A stretch of 64,000 nt of DNA from Pontibacillus salicampi (GTDB lineage: Bacteria; Bacillota; Bacilli; Bacillales; BH030062): the NCBI RefSeq assembly GCF_042434395.1, contig NZ_JBHLTP010000003.1, positions 930,001-994,000 on the forward strand, given 5' to 3'. The position numbers and the translations under genes were made by a program. The notes under the pieces are model-generated. The model was given only the letters and a program-made list of their open reading frames with translations. It did no database searches and was not told where the DNA came from. Shown piece by piece: positions 41,031 to 49,686 of the stretch (its first letter is position 1; each line of letters starts with the position of its first letter).

Positions 41031-41945
41031 GTGGTTGCTTTTCAATCTGGAATACATCATTTATCCGCAATTGTCCAAGACGCTCAAAGGACAATGGATT
41101 TTTATGAGGGAATATTGGGATTACGGTTAGTTAAGAAAACGGTGAATTTTGATGATCCAAGCGTTTACCATCTATACTTTGGGGATAAGGTTGGTACTCC
41201 CGGAACAATTTTGACTTTTTTTCCTGTACAAGCACCGTTTGGGAGAATCGGCCGTGGACAAGTAGAGCGAATTCTATTTCAAATCCCACCTGATAGTTCC
41301 AGCTATTGGTTAGAGTATTTACAAACACAAGCTGTTCCCGTAGAACAAACGGAGTATGGAATTTGGCTCACGGATTGTGATGGACTGTTATTAGGCCTGA
41401 TCGAAGAGGAATCCAGGGCAGCCCAATATTGGAATGCATCCACTACGGAGGAACGGATTGCGATTACAGGCTTCTATGGAGCTATTCTCGATTCGAAGGA
41501 CCCGGAACATACAGGAGCTATATTAGAGGCACTAGGGTTCCAAGTAAACGAGGACGACAAGAACGTGATGAAATATCAGGGAAGTGCCGAAATCGGTGCA
41601 CATATATGGATTAATAAAAACGAACTGAAACGTGGGCTAGCAGGTGCTGGAACTATACATCATATTGCATTCCGCACTCCTAACGAAACGGATCATAGCT
41701 TATGGAAAGATCGCCTTACACAAATGGGTATGAACAGTACAGAAGTGAAGGATAGGCAATATTTTAAATCCATATACTTTCATGAACCTGGTGGTATTTT
41801 GTTTGAAATTGCTTCAGATACACCTGGATTTCTAATAGATGAAGAGATAGATACTCTTGGAATCAATTTAAAACTGCCTAAATGGTTAGAAACAAAGCGT
41901 GAGCAAATTGAAGCTGACTTACCAATATTAAAGAGAGGGGTATAG
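41031..41945 (+). CDS. mhqO: Ring-cleaving dioxygenase MhqO
   Basis: This 304-residue vicinal-oxygen-chelate (glyoxalase-fold) protein of the MhqA/MhqO family has two modules, each beginning with a metal-ligand histidine (GIHHLSA and TIHHIAF) and ending with a glutamate-bearing strand (GGILFEIA). It is thought to degrade quinone-like compounds or their thiol adducts. GTG 41031 gives the usual N-terminus; ATGs at 41022/41025 abut the AAAGG site. It is cotranscribed with mhqD, three bases downstream, under an MhqR-type operator. Confidence 0.87.
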   Translation: MVAFQSGIHHLSAIVQDAQRTMDFYEGILGLRLVKKTVNFDDPSVYHLYFGDKVGTPGTILTFFPVQAPFGRIGRGQVERILFQIPPDSSSYWLEYLQTQAVPVEQTEYGIWLTDCDGLLLGLIEEESRAAQYWNASTTEERIAITGFYGAILDSKDPEHTGAILEALGFQVNEDDKNVMKYQGSAEIGAHIWINKNELKRGLAGAGTIHHIAFRTPNETDHSLWKDRLTQMGMNSTEVKDRQYFKSIYFHEPGGILFEIASDTPGFLIDEEIDTLGINLKLPKWLETKREQIEADLPILKRGV

Positions 41946-41948
41946 AAG

Positions 41949-42557
41949 ATGGAGCATGTATTTAACCAAGGAAAATCTAGTAATGTGTTATTACTGCTAC
42001 ACGGTACAGGAGGGAATGAGAAGGATTTATTGCCACTTGCCGAAATGATCGATGGAGAAGCATCTGTCCTAAGTGTTAGAGGGAATGTCTCTGAGCAAGG
42101 AATGCCGCGATTTTTTAAGCGGCTAAGAGAAGGTGTATTTGATGAAGAGGATCTTCTCTTCCGCACGGAAGAACTGCACCAATTTATTGATTGGGCAGCA
42201 ACAGAATATGGTTTCAGCCGAAACGAAGTGATTGCTGTGGGATATTCCAATGGAGCGAATATAGCAGGTAGCTTGCTTTTCCATTATGAACAGCCATTTA
42301 AGGGTGCCATTCTTTTTCATCCCATGGTACCAAGAAGAGGAGTATCGCTTCCTACTATGTCAAACTTACCTGTATTTATTGGAGCAGGTAGTAATGATCC
42401 GATTTGTGCTCCTGAAGAAACGAAAGAATTAGATCAATTACTTTCAAAAGAAGGGGCACATGTGACTGTGCATTGGGAGCAAAATGGGCATCAATTAACA
42501 AAGCAGGAAGTGGAAAGTGCACGCGATTGGTATCAGGAAAAGTTAAAAGAGAATTAA
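41949..42557 (+). CDS. mhqD: Carboxylesterase/hydrolase MhqD
   Basis: This 202-residue alpha/beta hydrolase of the phospholipase/carboxylesterase group has an oxyanion block LLLLHGTGGNE, nucleophile Ser100 in GYSNG, Asp150 in GSNDPI and His181 in NGHQL. In B. subtilis MhqD is part of the MhqR regulon for quinone detoxification. The start lies three bases after the mhqO stop, so translation is probably coupled. Confidence 0.88.
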   Translation: MEHVFNQGKSSNVLLLLHGTGGNEKDLLPLAEMIDGEASVLSVRGNVSEQGMPRFFKRLREGVFDEEDLLFRTEELHQFIDWAATEYGFSRNEVIAVGYSNGANIAGSLLFHYEQPFKGAILFHPMVPRRGVSLPTMSNLPVFIGAGSNDPICAPEETKELDQLLSKEGAHVTVHWEQNGHQLTKQEVESARDWYQEKLKEN

Positions 42558-42633
42558 GCCAAATTCGTTTCTCACGCGACAATTTATGATAAAATAAAGA
42601 AAAGCGATTTTCCCAGGGAGGAAATAATTTATC

Positions 42634-42819
42634 GTGAAGAATATTATGTTGCTCGCTGTGATGTTCATGATAGGACTGATCAGTGTAGGGGCTGCATTTG
42701 TACTGCCCGTACCAACATGGACAGAATGGACGTTACTTGCATTTGGATCTGCCTTTAATATCTTAACAGTCATTGCATTTATGCTGACTATCGGTATAGA
42801 ACAGGTGGAACGGAAGTAA
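42634..42819 (+). CDS. Small two-helix membrane protein (61 aa)
   Basis: This 61-residue protein has two hydrophobic segments (MLLAVMFMIGLISVGAAFVL and LTVIAFMLTIGI) separated by a short loop. GTG 42634 follows GGGAGGAAA, and a TATGATAAAAT element lies about 45 bases upstream. I recognise no named family, but the ribosome binding site and composition support a real gene. It stands between mhqOD and sfsA. Confidence 0.65.
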   Translation: MKNIMLLAVMFMIGLISVGAAFVLPVPTWTEWTLLAFGSAFNILTVIAFMLTIGIEQVERK

Positions 42820-42901
42820 TGGTTCGTAATGGGAAAGTATTTGATGTATGCTTACATCAAATACTTTTTTTATATAACAAAGAGAAGAAAGGGCGACATG
42901 T

Positions 42902-43621
42902 ATGATCATCTCTATCCCGTTGCCTCACCCATTGTATGAGGCAGAATTGATTGAGAGAGAAAACCGATTTATACTGTCCTGTCGGTTAAAGGAAACAAAA
43001 GAAGAGATAAGGGTTCACTTAGCTGATCCAGGTCGATTAAAAGAATTATTACCCAAAGGTTGTCTCGTTTATGTTAGTCATCATCCTTCTCCTCAACGAA
43101 AAACGAATTGGTCTGCTGTGTTAGTAAAGGATATGGTTACACAAACCCTTGTTTCTCTTCAAACCACTCTTCCCAATCATCTAATAGAGAAGGGACTGAA
43201 GGAACACTCCATTCCACCATTTCAGTCTTATGACTTTCAAAAGAGAGAGTTTACGTATGGAGGCTCCAGATGGGACTTCTTATTACAAAAGGATGCTTCG
43301 TTCATGGCTCTGGAGGTGAAAAGCGTTACGCTCCAGCAAGATGGTATTGGTTATTTTCCTGACGCTGTTAGTAAAAGGGCAACGAAGCATGTTAGGGAAT
43401 TAGCACGCATTCAGGAAGAAGAAGATTGGGAGGCAGCTATCCTATTTGTATGCCAAAGGGAAGACATTCAAGTTATGAAGCGAGCTAGTTGGATTGATCC
43501 AGAGTTTTCACTAGCTCTACAGCAAGCACGTGAGAAAGGAGTTCATATACACGCCGTCCAAAGCCATTTGTCCAAAGAAGCCATTACATTAGGTGAGGAA
43601 ATACCATTTATATGGGATTGA
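42902..43621 (+). CDS. sfsA: SfsA family protein (putative nuclease)
   Basis: This 239-residue SfsA protein has an N-terminal OB-like part (RFILSCRLKETKEEIRVHLADPGRLKELL split by conserved residues) and a C-terminal PD-(D/E)xK nuclease-like core (SRWDFLL, ALEVKSVTL). The E-x-K motif is intact. The E. coli protein was described as a sugar fermentation stimulation factor; a nuclease role is inferred from the fold. ATG 42902 is close after a GAGAAGAAAGGG site. Confidence 0.88.
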   Translation: MIISIPLPHPLYEAELIERENRFILSCRLKETKEEIRVHLADPGRLKELLPKGCLVYVSHHPSPQRKTNWSAVLVKDMVTQTLVSLQTTLPNHLIEKGLKEHSIPPFQSYDFQKREFTYGGSRWDFLLQKDASFMALEVKSVTLQQDGIGYFPDAVSKRATKHVRELARIQEEEDWEAAILFVCQREDIQVMKRASWIDPEFSLALQQAREKGVHIHAVQSHLSKEAITLGEEIPFIWD

Positions 43622-43744
43622 TCTATCTAATTCTGGTGACAGAACAAAAAGCATTGAGTTAGGACTTAAACAGGTTTATCATATTAGATGGAAAAATCAT
43701 TACATATACTATCTATTCCGTAATGTTCAGGGAGGAAACGACAC

Positions 43745-44695
43745 ATGACAGAACCATTGTTTTTACAGCCGATTTTCAAGGAGCGAATCTGGGGAGGTTC
43801 TACCCTCAAAGAAGAATTTGACTATCCAATCCCCTCTAATCATACTGGAGAATGCTGGGCTATTTCAGCGCACAAAAACGGTCAAAGTACTGTAACAAAT
43901 GGTACATATGCTGGGAAGTCGCTCCATCAGGTATGGGAAAAGGCACCTCATTTGTTTGGTCACTATTCATCAGAAGTGTTTCCTTTGCTTACTAAAATCT
44001 TGGATGCAAATAAAGATTTATCCGTTCAAGTGCATCCTGACGATAGCTATGCTCATGAACACGAAGGCCCTCAGGAATTTGGCAAAACAGAATGCTGGTA
44101 TATTATTGATTGTGAGCCAAATGCAGAGCTTATCTTCGGCCATCATGCTCAAACAAAAGAGGAATTCGAGAGGCTCATGGAAGAGGGTAGATGGGAACAA
44201 CTGCTCCGCCGCGTTCCGATAAAACCTGGTGACTTCTTCTATGTGCCGAGTGGAACTATTCACGCTCTTTGTGAAGGAACACTCGTTTTAGAAACGCAGC
44301 AAAGCTCAGATACTACTTATCGTGTGTACGATTACGATCGTACCGATAACGAAGGGAACAAAAGAGAATTACATCTGCAAAAAGCGATGGATGTGACAAC
44401 GATACCACATGAAGATAATGAATTAAGCTTCGTGGAGGAACATCGAACAGGTGCAGTGATTACTACACTTGTGCAAGCAGAATTCTTTCAAGTATTTAAG
44501 TATGACATAAATGGTGCTGCTTCCTTTACTCAAAATGGCTATTTCCAATTGTTTAGTGTACTAGATGGACAGGCTAACATATCTGTTGGTTCAGATTCCT
44601 ATTCTATTAACAAGGGAGATCATTTTATCCTTCCGAATGATGTAAGTAACTTCACAATAGATGGAAATGCTACTATAATAGTATCTCAACCATAA
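43745..44695 (+). CDS. manA: Mannose-6-phosphate isomerase, class I
   Basis: This 316-residue zinc enzyme interconverts mannose-6-P and fructose-6-P. Zinc-ligand blocks are present (LSVQVHPDDSYAH, KTECWYI with its Glu, and the His in GTIHALCEG). The length fits the short Bacillus class I form (ManA/Pmi/YvyI). GGGAGG precedes ATG 43745. A 67-residue gene follows after 33 bases. Confidence 0.93.
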   Translation: MTEPLFLQPIFKERIWGGSTLKEEFDYPIPSNHTGECWAISAHKNGQSTVTNGTYAGKSLHQVWEKAPHLFGHYSSEVFPLLTKILDANKDLSVQVHPDDSYAHEHEGPQEFGKTECWYIIDCEPNAELIFGHHAQTKEEFERLMEEGRWEQLLRRVPIKPGDFFYVPSGTIHALCEGTLVLETQQSSDTTYRVYDYDRTDNEGNKRELHLQKAMDVTTIPHEDNELSFVEEHRTGAVITTLVQAEFFQVFKYDINGAASFTQNGYFQLFSVLDGQANISVGSDSYSINKGDHFILPNDVSNFTIDGNATIIVSQP

Positions 44696-44728
44696 TACAT
44701 TGAAAGAATAACGGTTAGGAGGCTAACG

Positions 44729-44932
44729 ATGATTCACCAAACCTGGTATGAAAGTAAAACAATTAAGCAAGTAGAATGTGTCCATGCAAATGCAGAAAAA
44801 TACGTAGTAGACACCGTTTTAACACCTGGGAAAGTGTATGATGTGAAAAATGAAACCGATGAATTTATATTTATCATCGACAATACTGGTGTCATGGGCG
44901 GATTCTACAAGCATTATTTCAAAGAAGTATAA
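44729..44932 (+). CDS. DUF6501 family protein (67 aa)
   Basis: This soluble 67-residue protein has IHQTWYESKTIKQVECVHAN, then KVYDVKNETDEF and a final GGFYKHYF. The pattern agrees with the small Bacillus family I know as DUF6501. AGGAGG precedes ATG 44729. It closes the manA transcript and is followed by a terminator. Function is unknown. Confidence 0.8.
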   Translation: MIHQTWYESKTIKQVECVHANAEKYVVDTVLTPGKVYDVKNETDEFIFIIDNTGVMGGFYKHYFKEV

Positions 44933-44940
44933 GAATATAA

Positions 44941-44974
44941 AAAGGCTGTCATCTAAGGATGATAGCCTTTTTTG
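44941..44974 (+). terminator. Rho-independent terminator
   Basis: AAAGGCTGTCATC pairs with GATGATAGCCTTT (one G-U pair), followed by TTT. Confidence 0.87.
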
Positions 44975-44975
44975 T

Positions 44976-45344
44976 GTTGGGAAATTAGAATATTAGTAAT
45001 TGTTCGCTGTAGAAAGAGCAGCAGTGTTGGCTGTATGTGTAGTATAGCTTGGCCAATTGTTTGTTTTCTTAGAGAAAGGGTAATTTATCCAGGGATATAG
45101 AAACAGGAGGCACAATTATGATACTCAATAACGTAAGAGTATATCAGCCGACTCAAAATTTTCAAGCAGATGAACTATAATATGTACATCAAGGAGGGAA
45201 ATGGTGTTTCCTATCCATGATAAGAGCTGAATAGTTTGCTTGTCCTTCTCTTGACATAGTATGATGGATAGCAGCTTATTGGAACAGCTACCCATATTCG
45301 GAATCCCTTTTGATTACGAAGGAAGGGACGAAGGAGGAGACGTT
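44976..45344. other. Upstream region of the LLM oxidoreductase
   Basis: This stretch holds a 20-codon frame with a strong ribosome binding site (45118-45180), a TTGACA at 45252-45257 and the ribosome binding site AAGGAGGA (45330-45337) of the next gene. The longer reading frame from 45261 has no ribosome binding site. Confidence 0.45.
45118..45180 (+). CDS. Possible 20-aa leader peptide or gene remnant
   Basis: AGGAGG seven bases before ATG 45118 is followed by only 20 codons (start ILNNVRVYQP). The residues resemble the N-terminus of amidohydrolase-type enzymes, so this may be the stub of a lost gene. It could also be a leader peptide. It is about 160 bases before the LLM oxidoreductase start. 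Confidence 0.3.
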   Translation: MILNNVRVYQPTQNFQADEL

Positions 45345-46301
45345 ATGGAATGGGACAAGCACTTTGGATATTCCAGAATGCTCAAAGAACACAAACTGAC
45401 ACTAGGGATTAATCTCCCAATAGAAAATCATGGCAAACAAAAGCCAACTATGAACAATCAAATAGAAAGAGTGAAACGAGCAGAACAGCTTGGATTTACC
45501 GCCGTTTGGTTTCAGGATGTGCTATTAGAGGATCCTACTTTTGAGGACCCTGCTACAGGACAAGTATATGATAGCCTCTTATATTTAACCTATATAGGTG
45601 CACATACGGAGAAAATTAATTTAGGGACTGCTGCAATTGTACTGTCTTTAAGGCATCCTTTACGATTGGCTAAAGAAGCCGCTACAATCGAGAATCTCTT
45701 TCCAGAGCGTCTTATGCTAGGAGTATCATCAGGAGACAGGAGAAGAGATTTTGAAGGATTAAATGTGGATATAATGAAACGAGGTGAGCTTTTTAGAGAA
45801 TCATGGAGCTATTTCCAAGATGCTCTACAGCTTGATTATGAGCCATACACCTCTGCTTTAGGAAAGCTAGATAATGTAACATTGGTTCCTAAACCGACAA
45901 AACCGCTGCCGACCTTTATAACGGGATATGCCCAGCAAACTTTAGACTGGGTGGCTGAGCATGGCGACGGCTGGATGTTTTACCCCCAATCCTTAGATAA
46001 GCAACAAACGCTTATGGAACAGTATAGATCAAAAGCATCCTCATATGATTCCCGATTCAAGCCATTTTTTCAGCCTATAGTTATGGATCTTGCTGATGAT
46101 CCCGACCATCCAAAAGAAAAAATTAAACTAGGCTATAAGCTTGGAAGAAATGCACTAATGGAGTGGCTGAAAGAACACGAGAAAGCTGGCGTCAACCATT
46201 GTATGATTTCATTACAAAATAGCAGCCGTCCTGTGGAAGAGGTGATGGAAGAGTTTGGAGAATATATCCTGCCACATTTCCCGCCACACCATCACATTTA
46301 A
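45345..46301 (+). CDS. LLM class flavin-dependent oxidoreductase
   Basis: This 318-residue luciferase-like monooxygenase binds F420 or FMN in a TIM barrel. The segments GFTAVWFQDV, GAHTEKINLGTAAIVLSLRHPL and LMLGVSSGDRRRDFEG match the luciferase-type oxidoreductase group typified by B. anthracis BA3436 (TIGR03571, from memory). ATG 45345 is chosen because AAGGAGGA lies a few bases upstream and the family N-terminus begins shortly after. Bacillaceae generally lack F420, so FMN is more likely. Substrate is unknown. Confidence 0.85.
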   Translation: MEWDKHFGYSRMLKEHKLTLGINLPIENHGKQKPTMNNQIERVKRAEQLGFTAVWFQDVLLEDPTFEDPATGQVYDSLLYLTYIGAHTEKINLGTAAIVLSLRHPLRLAKEAATIENLFPERLMLGVSSGDRRRDFEGLNVDIMKRGELFRESWSYFQDALQLDYEPYTSALGKLDNVTLVPKPTKPLPTFITGYAQQTLDWVAEHGDGWMFYPQSLDKQQTLMEQYRSKASSYDSRFKPFFQPIVMDLADDPDHPKEKIKLGYKLGRNALMEWLKEHEKAGVNHCMISLQNSSRPVEEVMEEFGEYILPHFPPHHHI

Positions 46302-46328
46302 AGGATACGCGTGAAGCAGAATATATAA

Positions 46329-46356
46329 AAGACCAGGGAGACTAAACCTGGTCTTC
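46329..46356. terminator. Bidirectional terminator
   Basis: AAGACCAGG pairs with CCTGGTCTT between the convergent LLM and protease genes; on the minus strand it is followed by TTTTATATAT. Confidence 0.7.
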
Positions 46357-46364
46357 TCTGTTAG

Positions 46365-47372
46365 CTATTTGTTTTGATGTGTCTTTTCCTCCTTCATTGC
46401 AGGATTCCACGTTTTGGTAAAGGGGGTTAATAAGCCTTCCAATTTCTGAACGAGTGTCAAATGGAGTAATCCATTACCCTCAGCCTTTTTGGAATTTCCA
46501 AGTGGAACGGTGCGCCGAATTAATTGAGCATAAATCTCACATTCCGTTAGCTTACGTTCAAACTGTTCGGTGGTGACATTTTTTAATAATGCGATAGCTC
46601 CAGAGATATGCGGAGTTGCCATGGAGGTGCCGGAGAGTTTGGCGTATCGACCTTCCGTATAGGTGGAAAGTATTTCTACTCCAGGGGCTACTAAATCTAT
46701 TTCATCGTTAGTGTTCGTAAAGGAAGCAAGCTCTCGTTTAAAATTAATGGCACCAACCTGTATGACTTCATTATATGCACCTGGATAGGCATATTCATTA
46801 GTATCATCTCTACCATCTCCGCTATTACCGGCAGCACAAACAATGGAGATCCCCTTTTGAACGGCATGTATAATAGCTTCTTTAAGCTCTGGTACATCAG
46901 TTGGTCCGCCAAGAGACATGGATATTACTTCAACTCGTTCTCCTTGTGGTCCTCTCCAATTAGTAGCATATTCAATAGCATCTACAATCCATTCCATTTT
47001 CCCTTGGCCAGAGCCGGTTAACACTTTAGCTATAAGTAAATCACTCTCTGGTGCAACCCCTGTCACTCCACTGTTGGATTGAGTAGCTGCTATTGTTCCC
47101 GCAACATGGGTACCATGACCATTATTGTCTGTGTACTGATAAATATCCTGATTAAAGTCAGTTGTAAAATTGCGACCCTCGATAATTCTATCCTTCAAAT
47201 CAGGGTGAGTCACATCACACCCTGTGTCAAGAATGGCAACTACATTACCTGCACCCTTTTGGGAGCTGTCCCATAGGCCCGGTGCATCTATCATCTGTAC
47301 GCCTTCTGGAATAACTGAGGATGTATCTAGTATCTGTACGGTTTGATACGGTATTAAATGGACATCACTCAT
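46365..47372 (-). CDS. ispA: Intracellular subtilisin-like serine protease
   Basis: This 335-residue S8 protease lacks a signal peptide and has the catalytic triad Asp49 (DTGCD), His86 (HGTHVAG) and Ser250 (GTSMATPH). The short N-terminal extension contains LIPY at residues 6-9, the motif that in intracellular subtilisins lies across the active site and keeps the zymogen inactive until cleaved. C-terminal blocks (ECEIYAQLIRRTVPLG) also match IspA. It is the major cytoplasmic protease of sporulating Bacillus. Monocistronic. Confidence 0.94.
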   Translation of the reverse strand: MSDVHLIPYQTVQILDTSSVIPEGVQMIDAPGLWDSSQKGAGNVVAILDTGCDVTHPDLKDRIIEGRNFTTDFNQDIYQYTDNNGHGTHVAGTIAATQSNSGVTGVAPESDLLIAKVLTGSGQGKMEWIVDAIEYATNWRGPQGERVEVISMSLGGPTDVPELKEAIIHAVQKGISIVCAAGNSGDGRDDTNEYAYPGAYNEVIQVGAINFKRELASFTNTNDEIDLVAPGVEILSTYTEGRYAKLSGTSMATPHISGAIALLKNVTTEQFERKLTECEIYAQLIRRTVPLGNSKKAEGNGLLHLTLVQKLEGLLTPFTKTWNPAMKEEKTHQNK

Positions 47373-47557
47373 ATAATCCCTCCATTTATAATATAGCTTA
47401 CTTGTATCATATCGAATGAAGGGAAGGAATGGAAATAATAAGTTAGAAAATTTTGAAAATAAATCCGATTTCCTACCTCCTCATGGACTATCTCTGCACA
47501 ATATAGGGCAATCGACATAAGTAAATCCCTGCTACTACTAGCAAGGATTTCTTTTGC

Positions 47558-48682
47558 TTATCTTGAAATGTTAGCACTTCTAGATTGAAAATCAACATTT
47601 TGATAATACGTATTTTTAACAAGTACATTCGGTCCAAGACATTTTGCCATAGGGCAATGACAATGCAGGGATGCTGCCATCTGTGATTGCTGGTATCGTT
47701 CAAACGCTTTAGGGAGGGACGTGTTTTGCACGTTACCCAGATGTGGTTCATCACCGAAGTCTGTAACGATTATTTCCCCACTAAAGATATTTACATTCAA
47801 ACGCGATCTTCCATCTGGATCGTTTCGGACAGTAACGTTTGGCTCCTCGTAAAGCCTCTTTTGTAAATCCAATGCCTGTTGATCGGAGCTGCAGGGATAA
47901 AACGGCAAGGTGCCAAAAAGCATCCACATATTTTCATTTCGATGGTTAAGAAGTCGATGAATAGCTTCTTGCATTTCCTCTAATGACAAAATGTCTAAAT
48001 CACTTGCGAAGTCGGCAGGGTACATAGGATGTACTTCATGTCTGGCGCAACCCATTTCCACAATATGGTCATGAATCGATTCAAGATAGGGAAGGGTTTT
48101 TCTATTTAACATCGTTTCTGCTGATACCATGACACCTTCTGCAGAGAGCTTCTGGGCATTTTCCACCATACGATGGAAATACTGCTCTCTTACTTGCTCT
48201 GGTGGCTTTTTGTCCATTTTTTCAAAGCCAGTATGCACAAATTCTTCGATCGTTCCCCAGTTATGGGAGATATGTAACACATCTAAGTAGGGGATAATAT
48301 CTTCATACCGTTCGTAAGGAAGGGTAAGGTTAGAATTTATTTGAGTTCTAGCTCCGCGTTCATGTGCGTATTTCAGTAACGGAACAACATACTGCTGGAC
48401 AGATTTTTTGGATAATACAGGTTCTCCGCCTGTGATACTAAGAGCTCTAAGAGTTGGTATTTCATCCAGACGTTTTTTTAATAATTCAAAGGGCAATGCA
48501 TCTGGATCCTTTTGACGCAGCGTATATCCTACAGCACAATGCTCACATCTCATATTACATAAATGGGTAGTAGTAAATTCAATATTGGATAAGGTCAGGC
48601 TGCCATGTTCTTCTATATCCAAGTATGCCTCCCAAGGATCATTAGAAGGATTTAGCGGTTGAAGCTTCATGTTCTGTGTCAT
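47558..48682 (-). CDS. yfkAB: Radical SAM protein YfkAB
   Basis: This 374-residue radical SAM enzyme has the [4Fe-4S] motif CNMRCEHC (Cys42, Cys46, Cys49) and a C-terminal CHCPMAKC, the CxCxxxxC motif that gives the YfkAB family its name and may hold a second cluster. SITGGEPVLS is the SAM-binding GGE block. The start at 48682 is preferred because AAAGGGAG precedes it; a longer frame to 48718 has no such site. The substrate is unknown. It is a single intact reading frame. Confidence 0.9.
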   Translation of the reverse strand: MTQNMKLQPLNPSNDPWEAYLDIEEHGSLTLSNIEFTTTHLCNMRCEHCAVGYTLRQKDPDALPFELLKKRLDEIPTLRALSITGGEPVLSKKSVQQYVVPLLKYAHERGARTQINSNLTLPYERYEDIIPYLDVLHISHNWGTIEEFVHTGFEKMDKKPPEQVREQYFHRMVENAQKLSAEGVMVSAETMLNRKTLPYLESIHDHIVEMGCARHEVHPMYPADFASDLDILSLEEMQEAIHRLLNHRNENMWMLFGTLPFYPCSSDQQALDLQKRLYEEPNVTVRNDPDGRSRLNVNIFSGEIIVTDFGDEPHLGNVQNTSLPKAFERYQQSQMAASLHCHCPMAKCLGPNVLVKNTYYQNVDFQSRSANISR

Positions 48683-48909
48683 ATGAAACTCCCTTTCTAA
48701 TAAATTTCGTTTACACAACAGCTTCCATTCTATCAGATATTATATGAAAACAGAACCAGAATAGAAGAAGGAATGACTTTTACATAGCCCCTTTACCTTT
48801 TGGTTGTAAATGTTTGTGGTCCTACTTTCTCCAACAGTATTTCCTCTTCCTTTAAGGAAACTATACCATAACGATAAAGTAGGTATATGTTTTCATCTAG
48901 AAAGAAAGA

Positions 48910-48954
48910 TAAAAAAAGAAGGCTCTCCCTCTTCATAAAAAGGAAAGCCTTCTC
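48910..48954 (-). terminator. Terminator of sodC
   Basis: On the minus strand AGAAGGCTT pairs with AGCCTTCT across a loop, followed by seven T residues. Confidence 0.75.
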
Positions 48955-48955
48955 T

Positions 48956-49534
48956 TTAAGAACTTATGCTGCCACAAGCCATTCTAGCTCCAGCATTTCC
49001 AGATGGCTGTGTAGTATAGTCATCCGGTTGTTCGTGAATGATTAAAGCGGATCCATCTTCATCCAGGAGAGTATTCTTCTTTCCTGGTAATAATGACACA
49101 TGCTTAGCAATAATAGTTTCGTTCGTCATTTTCTCTTCATTGCTTCTTATGTTTGGTAAATCTCCTGCATGAGACTGGTGGTCATCCTGATGACCGTGCT
49201 GCTGGTTCATTGGGTTAAAATGATCTCCTGCAGATGTAAAGTCAGGTCCTTCGCATTTTCCTATTTCATGAAAGTGGAAGCCATGCTCCCCTGTAGGAAG
49301 GGAAGAAGAGGTTACGTTGATGTGGACCCCATCCTGCTTTTGAGTGAGGTTTGCCATAGCCATTTGCTTTCCTTTTGAATCCTGTAGCGGAATCGTTATC
49401 GTAATAGATGTAGCTACTTCTTCACTTTCCACCCTTTGATTATCTGAAGTCTTGTGGTTATCATCTTGATTTGTGCAAGATACAAGAGAGAAAGTACTGA
49501 GGATGAGTAAACTTAAGACGAATCGGATGTTCAT
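48956..49534 (-). CDS. sodC: Cu/Zn superoxide dismutase lipoprotein (YojM-like)
   Basis: This 192-residue extracytoplasmic SodC has a lipobox with Cys20 (SLVSC) and the copper-binding set HGFHFHE (His84, His87, His89), plus further histidines (His105 in GDHFNP). The disulfide cysteines Cys94 and the one in MACGSI are present. An insertion rich in His and Asp (QQHGHQDDHQSHAGD) sits near the zinc loop. B. subtilis YojM is related but lacks some copper ligands; here the copper site looks complete. ATG 49534 follows AAAGGA. Confidence 0.9.
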   Translation of the reverse strand: MNIRFVLSLLILSTFSLVSCTNQDDNHKTSDNQRVESEEVATSITITIPLQDSKGKQMAMANLTQKQDGVHINVTSSSLPTGEHGFHFHEIGKCEGPDFTSAGDHFNPMNQQHGHQDDHQSHAGDLPNIRSNEEKMTNETIIAKHVSLLPGKKNTLLDEDGSALIIHEQPDDYTTQPSGNAGARMACGSISS

Positions 49535-49686
49535 ACACACATTCCTTTCATTCCTATTGTAGTATCACTATCTCCTAAAAAGAGAAGAAATAGACGAAGG
49601 AATGATAAAAATATCCTTAATAGTAATTACATGACCAGTCAAAATCAATAAAACAGGTCATTAGGAATGATAGCCTGTATTAATCG

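Noticed and set aside
41780..42250. 156-codon minus-strand frame across mhqO and mhqD
   Set aside because: Antisense to two clear genes; Ser/Pro-rich composition typical of antisense reading.
48793..48936. A 47-codon minus-strand frame between yfkAB and sodC (ends VGPQTFTTKR)
   Set aside because: It starts inside the sodC terminator stem-loop and lacks a proper ribosome binding site. The AT-rich strand makes a stop-free run of this length possible by chance.
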